This document shows, piece by piece, positions 38,064 to 48,060 of a stretch of DNA of 64,000 nt. Source of the stretch: Acinetobacter pittii. Lineage in GTDB: Bacteria > Pseudomonadota > Gammaproteobacteria > Pseudomonadales > Moraxellaceae. Made by a program: the position numbers and the translations under genes. The stretch lies in NCBI RefSeq assembly GCF_034064985.1, contig NZ_CP139249.1, forward strand, positions 3,782,001 through 3,846,000. Direction: 5' to 3'. Position 1 is the stretch's first letter. Each line of letters opens with the position of its first letter. The notes under the pieces were generated by a model that had not been told where the DNA came from, did no database searches, and saw only the letters and a program-made list of their open reading frames with translations.

Positions 38064-38711
38064 ATGAATCTTGATCGTCATACACAGTTTTTGATGCGTA
38101 AAGAAAAAATTCTGAGCGTGGCAGAAAAGTTGTTACTAGAAAACAATCAGGAAATTACTCTAGATGAGTTAGTGGCCGAGCTAGATATTGCTAAAGGCAC
38201 ACTTTATAAGCATTTTAGAAGTAAAAATGAGCTTCTACTTGAGCTCATTATTCAAAATGAAAAGCAAATTTTAGAAATTTCTAAAAAATATAATACAAAT
38301 TTCAAAGAATATGCTCCTCATTACATGCTTCACCATTTGCTTACACCTGGCAAAACGATTCTATTGCATCAACTTGAAGAAAATCTGACAATGACAGAAT
38401 CTAAGTTGAAGCATCTTTTCGAAGAGCTTTATGAAATTCGCCAACAACGTATTTTAGCAATTAAAGATATTACTGAAAATTATTTAAAATCATTGAATTA
38501 TGATATGTCAATTCGCGATTATTTGTCTTATATCTGGTCACTGACTTATGGTGCATCACTGCTTTTAAATTCTACTTATTACCAGCGTTCGATTGGTTCT
38601 CGACAGAAATTGATTAATTTATATATTAATCAAGCATTATCACTACCGACTCAAACGGCTAATTTTGATGTTTTAAATTTTCAAATTGAAGATGAAAATC
38701 AGCAAAATTAA
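38064..38711 (+). CDS. TetR-family transcriptional regulator, ligand unknown
   Basis: The 215-residue protein has a TetR helix-turn-helix near residues 20-60 (ITLDELVAELDIAKGTLYKHF). The effector domain is not recognised. The ATG at 38064 with GGGA eight bases upstream was preferred over a GTG four codons earlier. It stands alone between desT and dsbA, with a strong terminator after it. No obvious adjacent target operon is seen apart from desT and dsbA. Confidence 0.85.
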   Translation: MNLDRHTQFLMRKEKILSVAEKLLLENNQEITLDELVAELDIAKGTLYKHFRSKNELLLELIIQNEKQILEISKKYNTNFKEYAPHYMLHHLLTPGKTILLHQLEENLTMTESKLKHLFEELYEIRQQRILAIKDITENYLKSLNYDMSIRDYLSYIWSLTYGASLLLNSTYYQRSIGSRQKLINLYINQALSLPTQTANFDVLNFQIEDENQQN

Positions 38712-38749
38712 TTGAATTATTTCGTGATAATTAACGATAAATTAAATAT

Positions 38750-38779
38750 AAAAATGGGCTTCATATGAAGCCCATTTTT
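38750..38779. terminator. Bidirectional terminator between TetR gene and dsbA
   Basis: A 13-bp stem (AAAAATGGGCTTC / GAAGCCCATTTTT) with an ATAT loop lies between two convergent genes, with T residues on both ends. Confidence 0.9.
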
Positions 38780-38798
38780 GAAGTAAAGCCTAAACAAC

Positions 38799-39416
38799 TT
38801 ATTTTGCTTTACGTTCTTTCTCAATTAAATAATTAAGCACTTGAGTAACTTTACCATCTTCACCCTGCACAACATATTTACCATTCACGACAACTGCAGG
38901 TACGCCTGTTAATTGGTACTGTTGAGCAAGTTTATTTGACTCGGCAACTTTTGCAGTCACAGCAAACGAGTTGTAAGTACTATTAAATTTCTGCTCAGGT
39001 ACGCCATAACGGGTAAAGAATTTCGCAGCAGAAGCCTGATCAAAAATTTGTTGACCGTTCACTTGAATCGCATGGAATAGTGGTAAATGCGTGCGTTTAC
39101 GTACACCTAATGCCTCAGATGTATAATATGTACGCGCCCCTTGTTCCCACATTTTATTCATTGCAGCTGGTGTACGCACAAAACGTACATCTTTAGGAAT
39201 CTGCTTTAACCACGTTTGCATATGCGGTTCAAGTTTGAAACAGTGTGGACATCCATACCAAAAGAACTCTCGAACTTCGATTTTCCCCGGAACTTCCACT
39301 TTGCCTGGATTGGCAATCACGGTGTAGTCTTTACCAGCAACAAAATCTGCTGCCATTGCACTACCCGATACGGCCATAATTGCTGCACTCAAACCACCCA
39401 AAACCAATTTTTTCAT
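38799..39416 (-). CDS. dsbA: Periplasmic thiol:disulfide oxidoreductase
   Basis: The 205-residue protein has a signal peptide (residues 1-22, ending SGSAMA) and a thioredoxin fold with the CPHC active site at residues 56-59 and the cis-proline loop TGVPAVVVNGKY near residue 170. It introduces disulfides into exported proteins. It is divergent from ubiG, with which it shares the 180-bp intergenic space. Confidence 0.95.
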   Translation of the reverse strand: MKKLVLGGLSAAIMAVSGSAMAADFVAGKDYTVIANPGKVEVPGKIEVREFFWYGCPHCFKLEPHMQTWLKQIPKDVRFVRTPAAMNKMWEQGARTYYTSEALGVRKRTHLPLFHAIQVNGQQIFDQASAAKFFTRYGVPEQKFNSTYNSFAVTAKVAESNKLAQQYQLTGVPAVVVNGKYVVQGEDGKVTQVLNYLIEKERKAK

Positions 39417-39596
39417 TGTTACAGCTTTTCCTCTAAGTTGTTATGCATTAGCTTATGCCCTAAATATAAAACAAATATGCTAAATTCGTTTTGCTTCTGT
39501 GAAGTTTTTTATTGGGTTTATCGCTTTTTTCCCAATAATCGCTACACTAACGGCGAACTACATCCAAAAAGATAACTCAAGTTTAGAGGTAGCACC

Positions 39597-40310
39597 ATGT
39601 CGCAATTGAATGTTGATTTACAAGAAATCGCAAAGTTTGAAGCACTTGCTGCCAAATGGTGGGATCAATATTCTGAATTTCGCCCACTTCATCAAATTAA
39701 TCCACTACGTCTAAACTGGATTGATGAACGTGCAGGCGGTTTAGCTGGTAAAAAAGTACTTGATGTCGGCTGTGGCGGCGGTATTTTGGCCGAAAGCATG
39801 GCACGTCGTGGTGCAGATGTATTAGGCATTGATATGGGTGAAGCACCTCTAGCTGTTGGCCGTTTACATGCTCAGCAAGAAAATGTTCAAAATATTGAAT
39901 ATCGTCAAATTCCTGTAGAGGAATTAGCACAAGAACAAGCAGGTCAATACGATGTGGTGACTTGTATGGAAATGATGGAACACGTTCCAGATCCGGCATC
40001 TATTGTAAAAGCTTGTCAGGCTCTGGTTAAACCGGGCGGCCATGTGTTCTTCTCGACCATTAACCGTAACCCAAAATCTTATTTATTTGCCATTATTGGT
40101 GCAGAGTACGTCCTACGCATGTTGCCAAAAGGTACGCATGATTATCATAAATTTATTCGACCATCTGAAATGGCACATGATATTCGTAATGCTGGCCTTA
40201 CCTTAAAAGAAATGACTGGACTGCATTACAACCCTCTGACCAAGCATTATTGGTTAGCGCCAAATGTGGACGTTAACTATATGGTTCATACGATTAATAC
40301 AGGTGCATGA
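39597..40310 (+). CDS. ubiG: Ubiquinone biosynthesis O-methyltransferase
   Basis: The 237-residue protein is a class I SAM methyltransferase with the glycine motif [12 protein letters not shown] near residue 55 and post-motif segments ([13 protein letters not shown]) typical of UbiG. It performs both O-methylations in ubiquinone synthesis. It overlaps gph by 4 bp (ATGA) and is likely co-translated with it. Confidence 0.96.
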   Translation: MSQLNVDLQEIAKFEALAAKWWDQYSEFRPLHQINPLRLNWIDERAGGLAGKKVLDVGCGGGILAESMARRGADVLGIDMGEAPLAVGRLHAQQENVQNIEYRQIPVEELAQEQAGQYDVVTCMEMMEHVPDPASIVKACQALVKPGGHVFFSTINRNPKSYLFAIIGAEYVLRMLPKGTHDYHKFIRPSEMAHDIRNAGLTLKEMTGLHYNPLTKHYWLAPNVDVNYMVHTINTGA

Positions 40311-41008
40311 TGAAAGCTGTTTTATTTGATTTAGACGGTACGCTTATCGATACAGCTGCGGATTTCATTCGTATTATTCAGCAAATGTGCCGTGATGAAA
40401 GACGCCCTGTTGTAGAGGCCGATCTTATTCGCACTCAGGTATCTGAAGGTGCGCGTGCGATGGTGAAATTGGTCTATCCAGAGCTGGATGTGGCCAACCC
40501 AATTTTCTTGGCCCATCGTCAAAACTTTTTAGATATTTACGGCAATAATATTGTGGTTGATACAGATCTGTTTGAAGGCATGTATCCACTTCTAGAAGAG
40601 TTAGAAGCTGCGCAAATCCCATGGGGTATTGTGACCAACAAACCACGTGGTTTAAGTGAAGCTCTTTTAGAAAAGTTAAATCTGACAGAACGCTGTGCGG
40701 TTCTGGTATGTCCTGAAGATGTCAGTAAAACCAAACCAGACCCTGAACCAATGCATTTGGCCGCTAAACAGTTAAACATCCCAGCAGATGAAATTATTTA
40801 TGTAGGCGACCACCCACGTGATATTGATGCTGGTCGCAATGCCAATATGTACACTATTTTAGCTGCGTACGGTTATTTGCCTATTGAGCACCGTGATGAT
40901 CTCGCAGCATGGCAGGCTGATTCGATTGTAAATACGGTGACAGAATTACACGATATGTTACGTCAAAAGCTTCCTGCTCTACAGGAAAATCAGCGTATGA
41001 TAAGTTAA
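40307..41008 (+). CDS. gph: HAD-family phosphoglycolate phosphatase-like protein
   Basis: The 233-residue protein is a HAD phosphatase with the nucleophile motif [10 protein letters not shown] (Asp8, Asp10), a Thr-Asn motif II (VTNKP near residue 109) and motif [14 protein letters not shown]. It fits Gph/MupP-like enzymes. In Acinetobacter and Pseudomonas a homologue next to ubiG acts as MupP in muropeptide recycling. Phosphoglycolate or MurNAc-6-P as substrate cannot be separated here. It overlaps ubiG. Confidence 0.9.
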   Translation: MMKAVLFDLDGTLIDTAADFIRIIQQMCRDERRPVVEADLIRTQVSEGARAMVKLVYPELDVANPIFLAHRQNFLDIYGNNIVVDTDLFEGMYPLLEELEAAQIPWGIVTNKPRGLSEALLEKLNLTERCAVLVCPEDVSKTKPDPEPMHLAAKQLNIPADEIIYVGDHPRDIDAGRNANMYTILAAYGYLPIEHRDDLAAWQADSIVNTVTELHDMLRQKLPALQENQRMIS

Positions 41009-41076
41009 CATCAGAGTTTTATAGACTTTTTTAACGGTTAATCGTTTTATCAATATAAAAAGAAGGAGGTTTACCA

Positions 41077-41823
41077 ATGAAATATTCAGAATATCAACCT
41101 CGTCCAGATCTACTTAAAGATCGTGTTATTTTAATCACCGGTGCTGGTGATGGAATTGGGCGAGCTGCGGCTCTAAGTTACGCCCTACATGGTGCAACCG
41201 TTGTCCTGCATGGTAGAACCTTAAATAAACTTGAAGTTATTTATGATGAAATTGAGAGTCTCGGTGCACCGCAACCCGCGATTTTACCGCTACAACTTTC
41301 AAGTGCCTCTGACCGTGATTATGACTTTTTAGTCGATACGCTCGAAAAGCAGTTTGGACGTCTAGACGGTATTTTGCATAATGCGGGTATTTTAGGTGAG
41401 CGTGTAGAGCTAGCACATTATCCTACAGAAGTGTGGGATGACGTGATGGCAGTTAACTTACGTGCTCCGTTTGCCCTCACTCAAGCCTTATTACCACTTT
41501 TGCAGAAATCAGAAAACGCCTCTGTCGTATTTACCAGTTCTGGTGTAGGCCGTGAAGCACGTGCTTTGTGGGGCGCATATTCTGTCTCCAAAATTGCAAT
41601 TGAAGCAGTGAGTAAAATTTTTGCAGCGGAAAATACTTATCCAAATATCCGCTTTAACTGCATTAACCCAGGCGCAACACGTACTGCAATGCGTGCTAAA
41701 GCCTACCCACAAGAAGATCCGAAGACACTACCTACACCTGAGTCAATCTTGCCTGCTTACCTCTATTTAATGGGTGAAGACAGCTTGGCGCTCAATGGTC
41801 AAAGTATTGATGCACAGGATTAA
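41077..41823 (+). CDS. yciK: Short-chain dehydrogenase, YciK-like
   Basis: The 248-residue protein is a classical SDR with GAGDGIG at residues 22-28, NAG near 102 and a Ser...YSVSK catalytic set (about residues 150-171). It resembles the YciK group, often found after ubiG and gph. A strong AAGGAGG ribosome site is 8 bases before its ATG. It lies 68 bp after gph and is probably in the same operon. Its substrate is unknown. Confidence 0.85.
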   Translation: MKYSEYQPRPDLLKDRVILITGAGDGIGRAAALSYALHGATVVLHGRTLNKLEVIYDEIESLGAPQPAILPLQLSSASDRDYDFLVDTLEKQFGRLDGILHNAGILGERVELAHYPTEVWDDVMAVNLRAPFALTQALLPLLQKSENASVVFTSSGVGREARALWGAYSVSKIAIEAVSKIFAAENTYPNIRFNCINPGATRTAMRAKAYPQEDPKTLPTPESILPAYLYLMGEDSLALNGQSIDAQD

Positions 41824-42040
41824 AAAGTTAAAGATGAAAAGCTAAATTAAATTACGGCCAATCATCAAATCTGGCTTGCCTATACCTGAAAAGATATATA
41901 CAAGCCTTTTTTACGATTGATAAAAACTCTTGATCTATCCGTAATTTTAATTGAACCATTAAATGATCTTCACAGTTTCTCTGCATTTTGCGCGTAGAGT
42001 ATTCAACATGAGAGACATCAGATGTAAACGAGGATGCATC

Positions 42041-42454
42041 ATGAAAAAGTTGTTCACCATCTTAGCCCTATGCATAACCGTACTGACCACCAGTATGGCG
42101 AGCTTTGCTGATCCCCCTTTTGACCGAGGCCATGGCCCTAAAGGTCCTAAAGGCGGAGGACCACGCGGTGAGTGGAATGATCGTGGGCCAGGATTTGGAC
42201 GTGATCATGATGAAGATCGTATCCGTGACGAACGTCGTATGCGTGAAGAACGTGGTTTTGAACGGTTGAAACAGCATCGCTGGCAGCCAGGTTATGTTAT
42301 GCCACAGCACTATCGTGGCAATGGTTATAAAGTCGACTATAAAGACAGCAACCTACCTAAACCAGGCCGTAATCAGCAGTGGTATAAAATCAATAATGAT
42401 TATATTTTAGTCGATACAGATTCTAATAGCATTGTCAGTATTCGTGGTTTTTAA
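42041..42454 (+). CDS. RcnB-like secreted protein
   Basis: The 137-residue protein has a signal peptide (cut near residue 24, SMASFA), a Gly, Pro, Arg and Asp-rich central part and a C-terminal RcnB-type domain (HRWQPGYVMPQHYRGNGYKV, KPGRNQQWYKI near 110-125). The ATG at 42041 with GAGGA upstream was chosen; an upstream in-frame codon would place the signal peptide internally. RcnB homologues are periplasmic and affect Ni/Co homeostasis in E. coli. The function of this one is unknown. It is probably monocistronic. Confidence 0.8.
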   Translation: MKKLFTILALCITVLTTSMASFADPPFDRGHGPKGPKGGGPRGEWNDRGPGFGRDHDEDRIRDERRMREERGFERLKQHRWQPGYVMPQHYRGNGYKVDYKDSNLPKPGRNQQWYKINNDYILVDTDSNSIVSIRGF

Positions 42455-42516
42455 AGCGATAGAGCCTCGCTATCGCTGAATAAAAAGGATAAAGCCTTAG
42501 GGTTTTATCCTTTTTT
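42455..42516 (+). terminator. Tandem hairpins after the first RcnB-like gene
   Basis: A first hairpin (AGCGATAG / CTATCGCT, 42455-42477) begins at the stop codon. A second (AAAAAGGATAAA / TTTATCCTTTTT, 42482-42515) carries a T run and is a standard terminator. Confidence 0.85.
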
Positions 42517-42694
42517 ATTGCTTATCTAACTTAAAAATAAAAAGATTTTTTATATTTTCACTTTAGATATTTTCTTAATTTCTTCTTATTTCATATTGGG
42601 TTTTCACATTTATTCTTCTTGGTCTCCACGATTTATCTGCAATTGTTCACTAATCTTTAGTTATTGAAATTTAACTCATCATTCGAGGTTCATA

Positions 42695-43024
42695 ATGAAA
42701 AAATTAACAACAGCAATTGTTCTTTCACTTACTGGTTTAGTTGCAACAACAGCAATGGCAGCGCCTAACGATCATAATCAACATGGCAACTATCAAACCC
42801 ATGAAGTAAAAACAGTTAAAGTGATTAAAAAAGATGACCATCGTAATGCTTGGCGAGTGGGTCAAGTTGTACCTCATGAATACCAACACTCACGTTATGT
42901 GATTGACTATCGCCAACATCAAAAATTGAGTAAACCGGGTCGCTACCAAAAATGGTACAAAGTGAACGGAAATTATGTACTGGTGAATGAACAGAGCCAT
43001 AAAATCATTAGAGTTGTTCACTAA
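42695..43024 (+). CDS. RcnB-like secreted protein, second copy
   Basis: The 109-residue protein has a signal peptide (cut near residue 22, TTAMA) and a C-terminal RcnB-type domain (WRVGQVVPHEYQHSRYVIDY, KPGRYQKWYKVNGNYVLV). It shares the fold and end pattern with the upstream 137-residue paralogue but lacks its Gly/Pro-rich central insert. It carries a His and Lys-rich middle. A T-rich terminator follows. Function is unknown. Confidence 0.8.
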   Translation: MKKLTTAIVLSLTGLVATTAMAAPNDHNQHGNYQTHEVKTVKVIKKDDHRNAWRVGQVVPHEYQHSRYVIDYRQHQKLSKPGRYQKWYKVNGNYVLVNEQSHKIIRVVH

Positions 43025-43037
43025 TTTAAAACTTTTT

Positions 43038-43069
43038 AAACACCCAAACTTAGATTTGGGTGTTTTTTT
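43038..43069 (+). terminator. Terminator after the second RcnB-like gene
   Basis: An 11-bp stem (AAACACCCAAA / TTTGGGTGTTT) with a 6-nt loop and a T run lies 14 bp after the stop. Confidence 0.9.
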
Positions 43070-43144
43070 ATCTAAAACATGCGGCTTTAATCTTTTTTGT
43101 TTAGAATCATCTTTATATCTTTTTGCTGTTGATTCGAGATCGGT

Positions 43145-44500
43145 ATGTCAAGTAAGCCTGTAAGTAAGTCGCATAATAACACCCAGCATTATGTACACTG
43201 GTTTCGACACTCAGCACCCTATATTAATGCGCATCGCGATAAAACGTTTGTCTTGATGTTTGGTGGCGAAGCAGTTCGCCATCCTAATTTCCAGCATATT
43301 ATTCATGATATTGCACTATTACATTCTCTTGGTATTCGATTAATTCTCGTACACGGCGCACGTCCGCAAATTAATCACAACCTTAAAGAAAAAGGAATAG
43401 AAACCCCTTTTTATGACAATAGCCGAATTACCACACGTGAATCTTTAGGCTGTGTCATGAATGCTGTAGGCTCTATTCGCTTAGAAATTGAAGCATTACT
43501 TTCTATGGGTTTAGCAAACTCTCCAATGTATGGCGCTCGCATAGACGTGATATCAGGTAATTTTGTGACTGCGAAGCCTTATGGTATTCGTGATGGGATG
43601 GATTTCCAGCTTACAGGTGAAGTTCGTTCCATTGATACCGATGCGATTGATCGACACCTCGATAATCATAATATTGTGTTATTGGGGCCAACAGGTTATT
43701 CCACTACAGGCGAAGTATTTAATTTACGAGCTGAAGAAGTTGCGACAAAAACTGCAACTTATTTAAAAGCAGATAAACTCATTTTTCTAGGTGAGCAACA
43801 AGGATTGCTGAATGAAGATGAGCAAATATTACGTGAATTAAGCCCACATCAACTGGACTACTACATTCAACAATACCAAACCATCAGCCCGACACTCACC
43901 TTGCATTTGCAACAAGCAAAAAAAGCGTCTTTGTCAGGCGTACACCGCGTTCATCTTATTTCTTATGCCTATGATGGTGCCCTCCTCGAAGAGTTATTTA
44001 CCCGAGATGGTATAGGAACCATGATTACCGATGCGCATTATGAAGAAGTTCGCATGGCCAACATTCAAGATGTGGGCGGTTTAATGAATTTATTACGTCC
44101 ATTAGAAGAAGAAGGTATCTTAGTTTATCGTTCGCGTGAACGTTTAGAGCAAGAGATTAGCCAGTTCGCTGTCATTGAACGCGATGGTACGATTCTAGCG
44201 TGTGCTGCACTTTATCCAATTCCAACAGAATTTAATGAAACACGTTCAGCAGAAATTGCCTGTGTTGCAGTACATCCAAGTTATCGTAAATCAAACCGCG
44301 GTAGCCAGATTTTGCAATTCCTTGAAGAAAAGGCAAAAGAGCAAGGTATTCGTCAATTATTTGTTTTAACGACTCGAACAGCTCACTGGTTCTTAGAACA
44401 TGGTTTCCATCAGGTGAGTGTTGATGATTTACCAAATGCTCGTCAGGCGCTTTATAACTATCAAAGGAATTCTTTAGTCTTTAAGAAACTGCTTCCTTAG
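43145..44500 (+). CDS. argA: N-acetylglutamate synthase
   Basis: The 451-residue protein combines an amino-acid-kinase-like N-terminal domain (about residues 35-290, FGGEAVRHPN) with a C-terminal GNAT acetyltransferase domain (about residues 300-445, VHPSYRKSNRGSQILQFLEE with the acetyl-CoA loop). It makes N-acetylglutamate from acetyl-CoA and glutamate at the start of arginine synthesis. The two-domain bacterial ArgA layout is complete. Confidence 0.95.
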   Translation: MSSKPVSKSHNNTQHYVHWFRHSAPYINAHRDKTFVLMFGGEAVRHPNFQHIIHDIALLHSLGIRLILVHGARPQINHNLKEKGIETPFYDNSRITTRESLGCVMNAVGSIRLEIEALLSMGLANSPMYGARIDVISGNFVTAKPYGIRDGMDFQLTGEVRSIDTDAIDRHLDNHNIVLLGPTGYSTTGEVFNLRAEEVATKTATYLKADKLIFLGEQQGLLNEDEQILRELSPHQLDYYIQQYQTISPTLTLHLQQAKKASLSGVHRVHLISYAYDGALLEELFTRDGIGTMITDAHYEEVRMANIQDVGGLMNLLRPLEEEGILVYRSRERLEQEISQFAVIERDGTILACAALYPIPTEFNETRSAEIACVAVHPSYRKSNRGSQILQFLEEKAKEQGIRQLFVLTTRTAHWFLEHGFHQVSVDDLPNARQALYNYQRNSLVFKKLLP

Positions 44501-44835
44501 CCTTTGCTCTTTTTAAGATATTCTTATTTCAGATAAGCTTAGTTCAAAAAGTACAACCGTAAACACGATTAATTTATGGTTGTACTTTTTTTAAATCTAA
44601 ATTTTTTAAGGTTTTAATATTTTTTATTTTATTTACATCAACTTACTCACAATTCATTAAATATATTTCTATTAGATAAATCATTTTTTCGCATAAGTTT
44701 ATAGCCTATTGTGTTTAGCTTTTTTTTGCATAAATAAAGACCGAATACTTATTTTTTCTGAAATAAAAATCCATTTAGGGTATCTGCTCATCCAATTATT
44801 TTTTTCTTTTTCTCTTTCGGGGAGTACGAAATCTC
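44501..44835. other. Gap between argA and the ssu operon
   Basis: These 335 bp hold the argA terminator at 44546-44590 and then an AT-rich leader that must contain the ssu promoter. No reading frame or repeat stands out. Sulfur-control (CysB/Cbl-type) sites are expected from family knowledge but were not identified. Confidence 0.5.
44546..44592 (+). terminator. argA terminator
   Basis: A 13-bp stem (AAAAAGTACAACC / GGTTGTACTTTTT) with a 19-nt loop is followed by T residues. Confidence 0.8.
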
Positions 44836-45804
44836 ATGGCACTTTTCAACACCACTTCATGGGCAAAATATTCAGTCATCGCGGCCAGCCTTGCAGGAGT
44901 GATGATGTTAAGTGGTTGTGCCAAAAAAGAGGAACAAGCTACCACAACATTAAATATCGGCTATCAAAAATATGGGATTCTTCCTATTTTAAAGGCTCGT
45001 GGTGACTTAGAAAAAGCATTAAAAGAACAAGGCGTGCAAGTGAAATGGGTTGAGTTTCCTGCTGGCCCTCAATTGCTTGAAGGTTTAAATGTAGGAAGTG
45101 TTTCACTCGGTGAAGCAGGTGAAGCGCCACCGATCTTTGCTCAGGCTGCCAATCCAAATTTAGTCTATGTCGCAAACCAACCTGCTGCGCCAAAAGCTGA
45201 AGCACTATTGGTACAAAAAGACTCTCCAATCCAGTCTATTAAAGACTTAAAAGGCAAACGTGTTGCTCTTAACAAAGGCTCAAATGTTCATTACCTATTG
45301 TTAAAGGTTCTAGAAGCCAACAACTTAAGCTTAAGTGATATTCAACCTGTTTATTTACCGCCATCAGACGCACGTGCTGCTTTTGAAAAAGGTGCTGTGG
45401 ATGCATGGGTGATCTGGGATCCGTTCTTTGCAGCAGCTGAACATCAAATTCAGGCACGAGTTTTAGCAACAGGTGAAAACTTGGTAAGCAATCATCAGTT
45501 CTATCTAGCTGACCGTAAATTTGCAGAAAATAATCCGAAAGTTCTCAATACAGTTGTGCAAACCCTTAATCAAACAACTGAATGGGTGAGCTCACATCAG
45601 GATGAAGCAGCCAAGCTACTCGAAAAACCTACAGCACTTGAGTTTGATGTACTCAAAACTTCCATTTCACGTATGGGTTTTGGAGTTCAGCCAATATCTG
45701 ACAAAGTGGCACAAGAACAACAACAAGTAGCTGATGCCTTTTATACACAAAAGCTCATTCCAAACAAACTCACCATTCAAGATGCCATTTTAAAACTGAA
45801 ATAA
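44836..45804 (+). CDS. ssuA: Sulfonate ABC transporter substrate-binding lipoprotein
   Basis: The 322-residue protein has a lipoprotein signal (LSGC, Cys at about residue 28) and the SsuA/NMT1 fold, with GYQKYGILPILKARG, EFPAGPQLLEGL and DAWVIWDPFFAAAE at the places of the sulfonate-binding motifs. It captures organosulfonates in the periplasm for SsuBC. It is the first gene of a five-gene operon and has a soluble paralogue as the second gene. Ligand preference cannot be read. Confidence 0.92.
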   Translation: MALFNTTSWAKYSVIAASLAGVMMLSGCAKKEEQATTTLNIGYQKYGILPILKARGDLEKALKEQGVQVKWVEFPAGPQLLEGLNVGSVSLGEAGEAPPIFAQAANPNLVYVANQPAAPKAEALLVQKDSPIQSIKDLKGKRVALNKGSNVHYLLLKVLEANNLSLSDIQPVYLPPSDARAAFEKGAVDAWVIWDPFFAAAEHQIQARVLATGENLVSNHQFYLADRKFAENNPKVLNTVVQTLNQTTEWVSSHQDEAAKLLEKPTALEFDVLKTSISRMGFGVQPISDKVAQEQQQVADAFYTQKLIPNKLTIQDAILKLK

Positions 45805-45874
45805 ACCCAGCTTAGGCACGGCAAATAACCATATAAATGCTGTGCCTTGCCTCAAGGGGAACAAGGATATCAAT

Positions 45875-46858
45875 ATGCAACATCAGTCATTATTTAATAA
45901 GAGTCAGTGGGCACAACTAGCTAAACGCATCAGTGCAGTCACTGTATTAGGTTTAACAATTGCCGCACCCGCTTGGGCGATTGATCCAACTGTAAAAGAA
46001 CTTCGTATTGGTTTTCAAAAAAGTTCGATTAACTTTGCAATTGCCAAACAGCAAAAATTATTTGAACAAGAATTTCCAAATGCCAAAGTTACTTGGAACG
46101 AGTTCCCTGCTGGTCCACAAATTTTAGAAGCTTTAGCTGTCGGTTCACTTGATGTAGGCGTTACTGGAGATACACCTCCTGTCTACGCACAAGCGGCTGG
46201 CAAGCCTTTGTATTACATTGCCTATGAAGCAGCTAAACCACTAGCATCGGCAATCTTAGTTCCTAAAAACTCGCAACTCAAACAGCTGAAAGACCTTAAA
46301 GGTAAACGTATTGCGCTACAAAAAGGTTCGAGTTCACATTACTTACTTGTGCAAGCTGTACGTAAAGCAGGCCTAAACTGGAGTGACATTACTCCGATCT
46401 GGCTTACACCTGCCGATGCTCGCGCAGCATTTCAAAAAGGTGCTGTTGATGCATGGGCAATTTGGGACCCTTACTTCGCTTCAGCACAACTAGAAGACCA
46501 AGCTCGTGTTCTTGCATCGGGTAAAGGCTTAAGCCCGAACTATACATTTTATTTAGCAGCTCCAAATTTTGTTAAACAACATCCGAAAGCTGTTTCAGGG
46601 CTCATCAAACAAATCAATCAAGCCGATAAATGGGTTCAAAGTCATCAAGCAGAAACGGCAGGTGCGATTGGTCAAAGTACAGGTCTTAAACCTGCAACCA
46701 GTGATTTATTTATTAAACGCCGTCCGCGCCCTTCATCAGCCGCTCCTCTTAATAGCAAAGTGATTGCTGAGCAGCAGCAACTCGCAGACATCTTTACTCA
46801 ACAAGGGATCATCCCAAAACCAATCAGCATTAAACAAGCTGTTTGGGGCGCCAAGTAA
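45875..46858 (+). CDS. ssuA: Sulfonate ABC transporter substrate-binding protein, secreted form
   Basis: The 327-residue protein has a cleavable signal peptide (cut near residue 35, PAWA), the SsuA fold and EFPAGPQILEAL and DAWAIWDPYFASAQ motifs. The ATG at 45875 with AAGGA seven bases upstream was chosen over a GTG 33 bases earlier. It differs from the first copy by free periplasmic form and by a KRRPRPSSAAPLN segment near the C-terminus. It feeds the same SsuC-SsuB pair. Confidence 0.92.
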   Translation: MQHQSLFNKSQWAQLAKRISAVTVLGLTIAAPAWAIDPTVKELRIGFQKSSINFAIAKQQKLFEQEFPNAKVTWNEFPAGPQILEALAVGSLDVGVTGDTPPVYAQAAGKPLYYIAYEAAKPLASAILVPKNSQLKQLKDLKGKRIALQKGSSSHYLLVQAVRKAGLNWSDITPIWLTPADARAAFQKGAVDAWAIWDPYFASAQLEDQARVLASGKGLSPNYTFYLAAPNFVKQHPKAVSGLIKQINQADKWVQSHQAETAGAIGQSTGLKPATSDLFIKRRPRPSSAAPLNSKVIAEQQQLADIFTQQGIIPKPISIKQAVWGAK

Positions 46859-46884
46859 TTTCAATAGATATATAGGTAATGCAC

Positions 46885-48060
46885 ATGAAAATTTTCTGGT
46901 TTATTCCTACCCACGGTGATAGTCGCTATTTAGGTACAAGTAAAGGCGCTCGTCAGGTTGACCATGCCTATATGAAGCAAATTGCTGTGGCAGTAGATAA
47001 CTTGGGTTACGAAGGAGTACTTATTCCAACAGGTCGTTCATGTGAAGATCCTTGGATTACGGCGGCTAGCCTCATTGACGCAACTCAACACCTTAAGTTT
47101 TTAGTCGCGTTACGTCCGGGTGTAACAACACCAGCTTTGGCTGCGCGTATGGCTGCAACATTTGACCGCTTGTCGAATGGTCGAGTGTTACTCAACTTAG
47201 TGACTGGTGGCGATGAAGCTGAACTACGCGGCGATGGGTTATATGAAGACCATGAAACCCGTTATCAAACTGCCAATGAATATGTAAAAATCTGGCGTGA
47301 AATTTTGACGCGTTCACATACGGGTGAAGTTTTTACATTCCATGGTGAACGCTTACAAGTCGATGATGCAAAACTACTTTACCCACCTGTTCAAAAGCCT
47401 TACCCCCCACTTTGGTTCGGCGGCTCTTCAGACGTCGCTGTCGATTTGGCTGCTGAGCAAGTTGATACTTACCTTACGTGGGGCGAGCCACCAGCAGCAG
47501 TCAAACAAAAGATCGAACATGTTCGCGCCAAAGCTGAGGCTAAAGGCCGTAAATTAACTTATGGCATTCGCTTGCATGTGATTGTTCGTGAAACCAACGA
47601 ACAAGCTTGGGCTGCGGCAAACGAACTGATTCAATATCTAGATGATGCAACTATTGCTGCTGCACAGAAAAAATTTGCACAAATGGACTCGGTAGGCCAA
47701 CAACGTATGGCAGCTCTTCACGGCGGTAACCGAGACAAGCTTGAAGTATCTCCAAACCTTTGGGCAGGAATTGGTTTAGTCCGTGGTGGCGCTGGTACAG
47801 CACTTGTAGGTGACCCTGAAACCGTTGCTGCTCGTATTCAGGAATATGCTGATTTAGGTATTGATACATTTATTTTCTCAGGCTATCCACACCTTGAAGA
47901 ATCAATTCGTTTTGCAGAGTTAGTATTCCCGTTATTACCAATTGAGACCCGAGCTAAACTTGCTCAGCCAAATTTGACCGGTCCATTCGGTGAAATTATT
48001 GCCAATAATTATGTTCCAGACGAGAAGAAGCAAAATAGTTCCGTCAAGGAGCCTGCATGA
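46885..48060 (+). CDS. ssuD: FMNH2-dependent alkanesulfonate monooxygenase
   Basis: The 391-residue protein is a bacterial luciferase-like flavin monooxygenase of the SsuD type, with [14 protein letters not shown] at the start and [25 protein letters not shown] near residue 80. It releases sulfite from alkanesulfonates with reduced FMN and oxygen. The second ATG (46885) has AGGT seven bases upstream and is preferred over one two codons earlier. It overlaps ssuC (ATGA). No ssuE reductase gene is in the operon. Confidence 0.95.
   Translation: MKIFWFIPTHGDSRYLGTSKGARQVDHAYMKQIAVAVDNLGYEGVLIPTGRSCEDPWITAASLIDATQHLKFLVALRPGVTTPALAARMAATFDRLSNGRVLLNLVTGGDEAELRGDGLYEDHETRYQTANEYVKIWREILTRSHTGEVFTFHGERLQVDDAKLLYPPVQKPYPPLWFGGSSDVAVDLAAEQVDTYLTWGEPPAAVKQKIEHVRAKAEAKGRKLTYGIRLHVIVRETNEQAWAAANELIQYLDDATIAAAQKKFAQMDSVGQQRMAALHGGNRDKLEVSPNLWAGIGLVRGGAGTALVGDPETVAARIQEYADLGIDTFIFSGYPHLEESIRFAELVFPLLPIETRAKLAQPNLTGPFGEIIANNYVPDEKKQNSSVKEPA

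Noticed and set aside
45842..45874. Upstream GTG start for the second ssuA
   Set aside because: It would put 11 residues before the signal peptide, while the ATG at 45875 has a well-spaced AAGGA.
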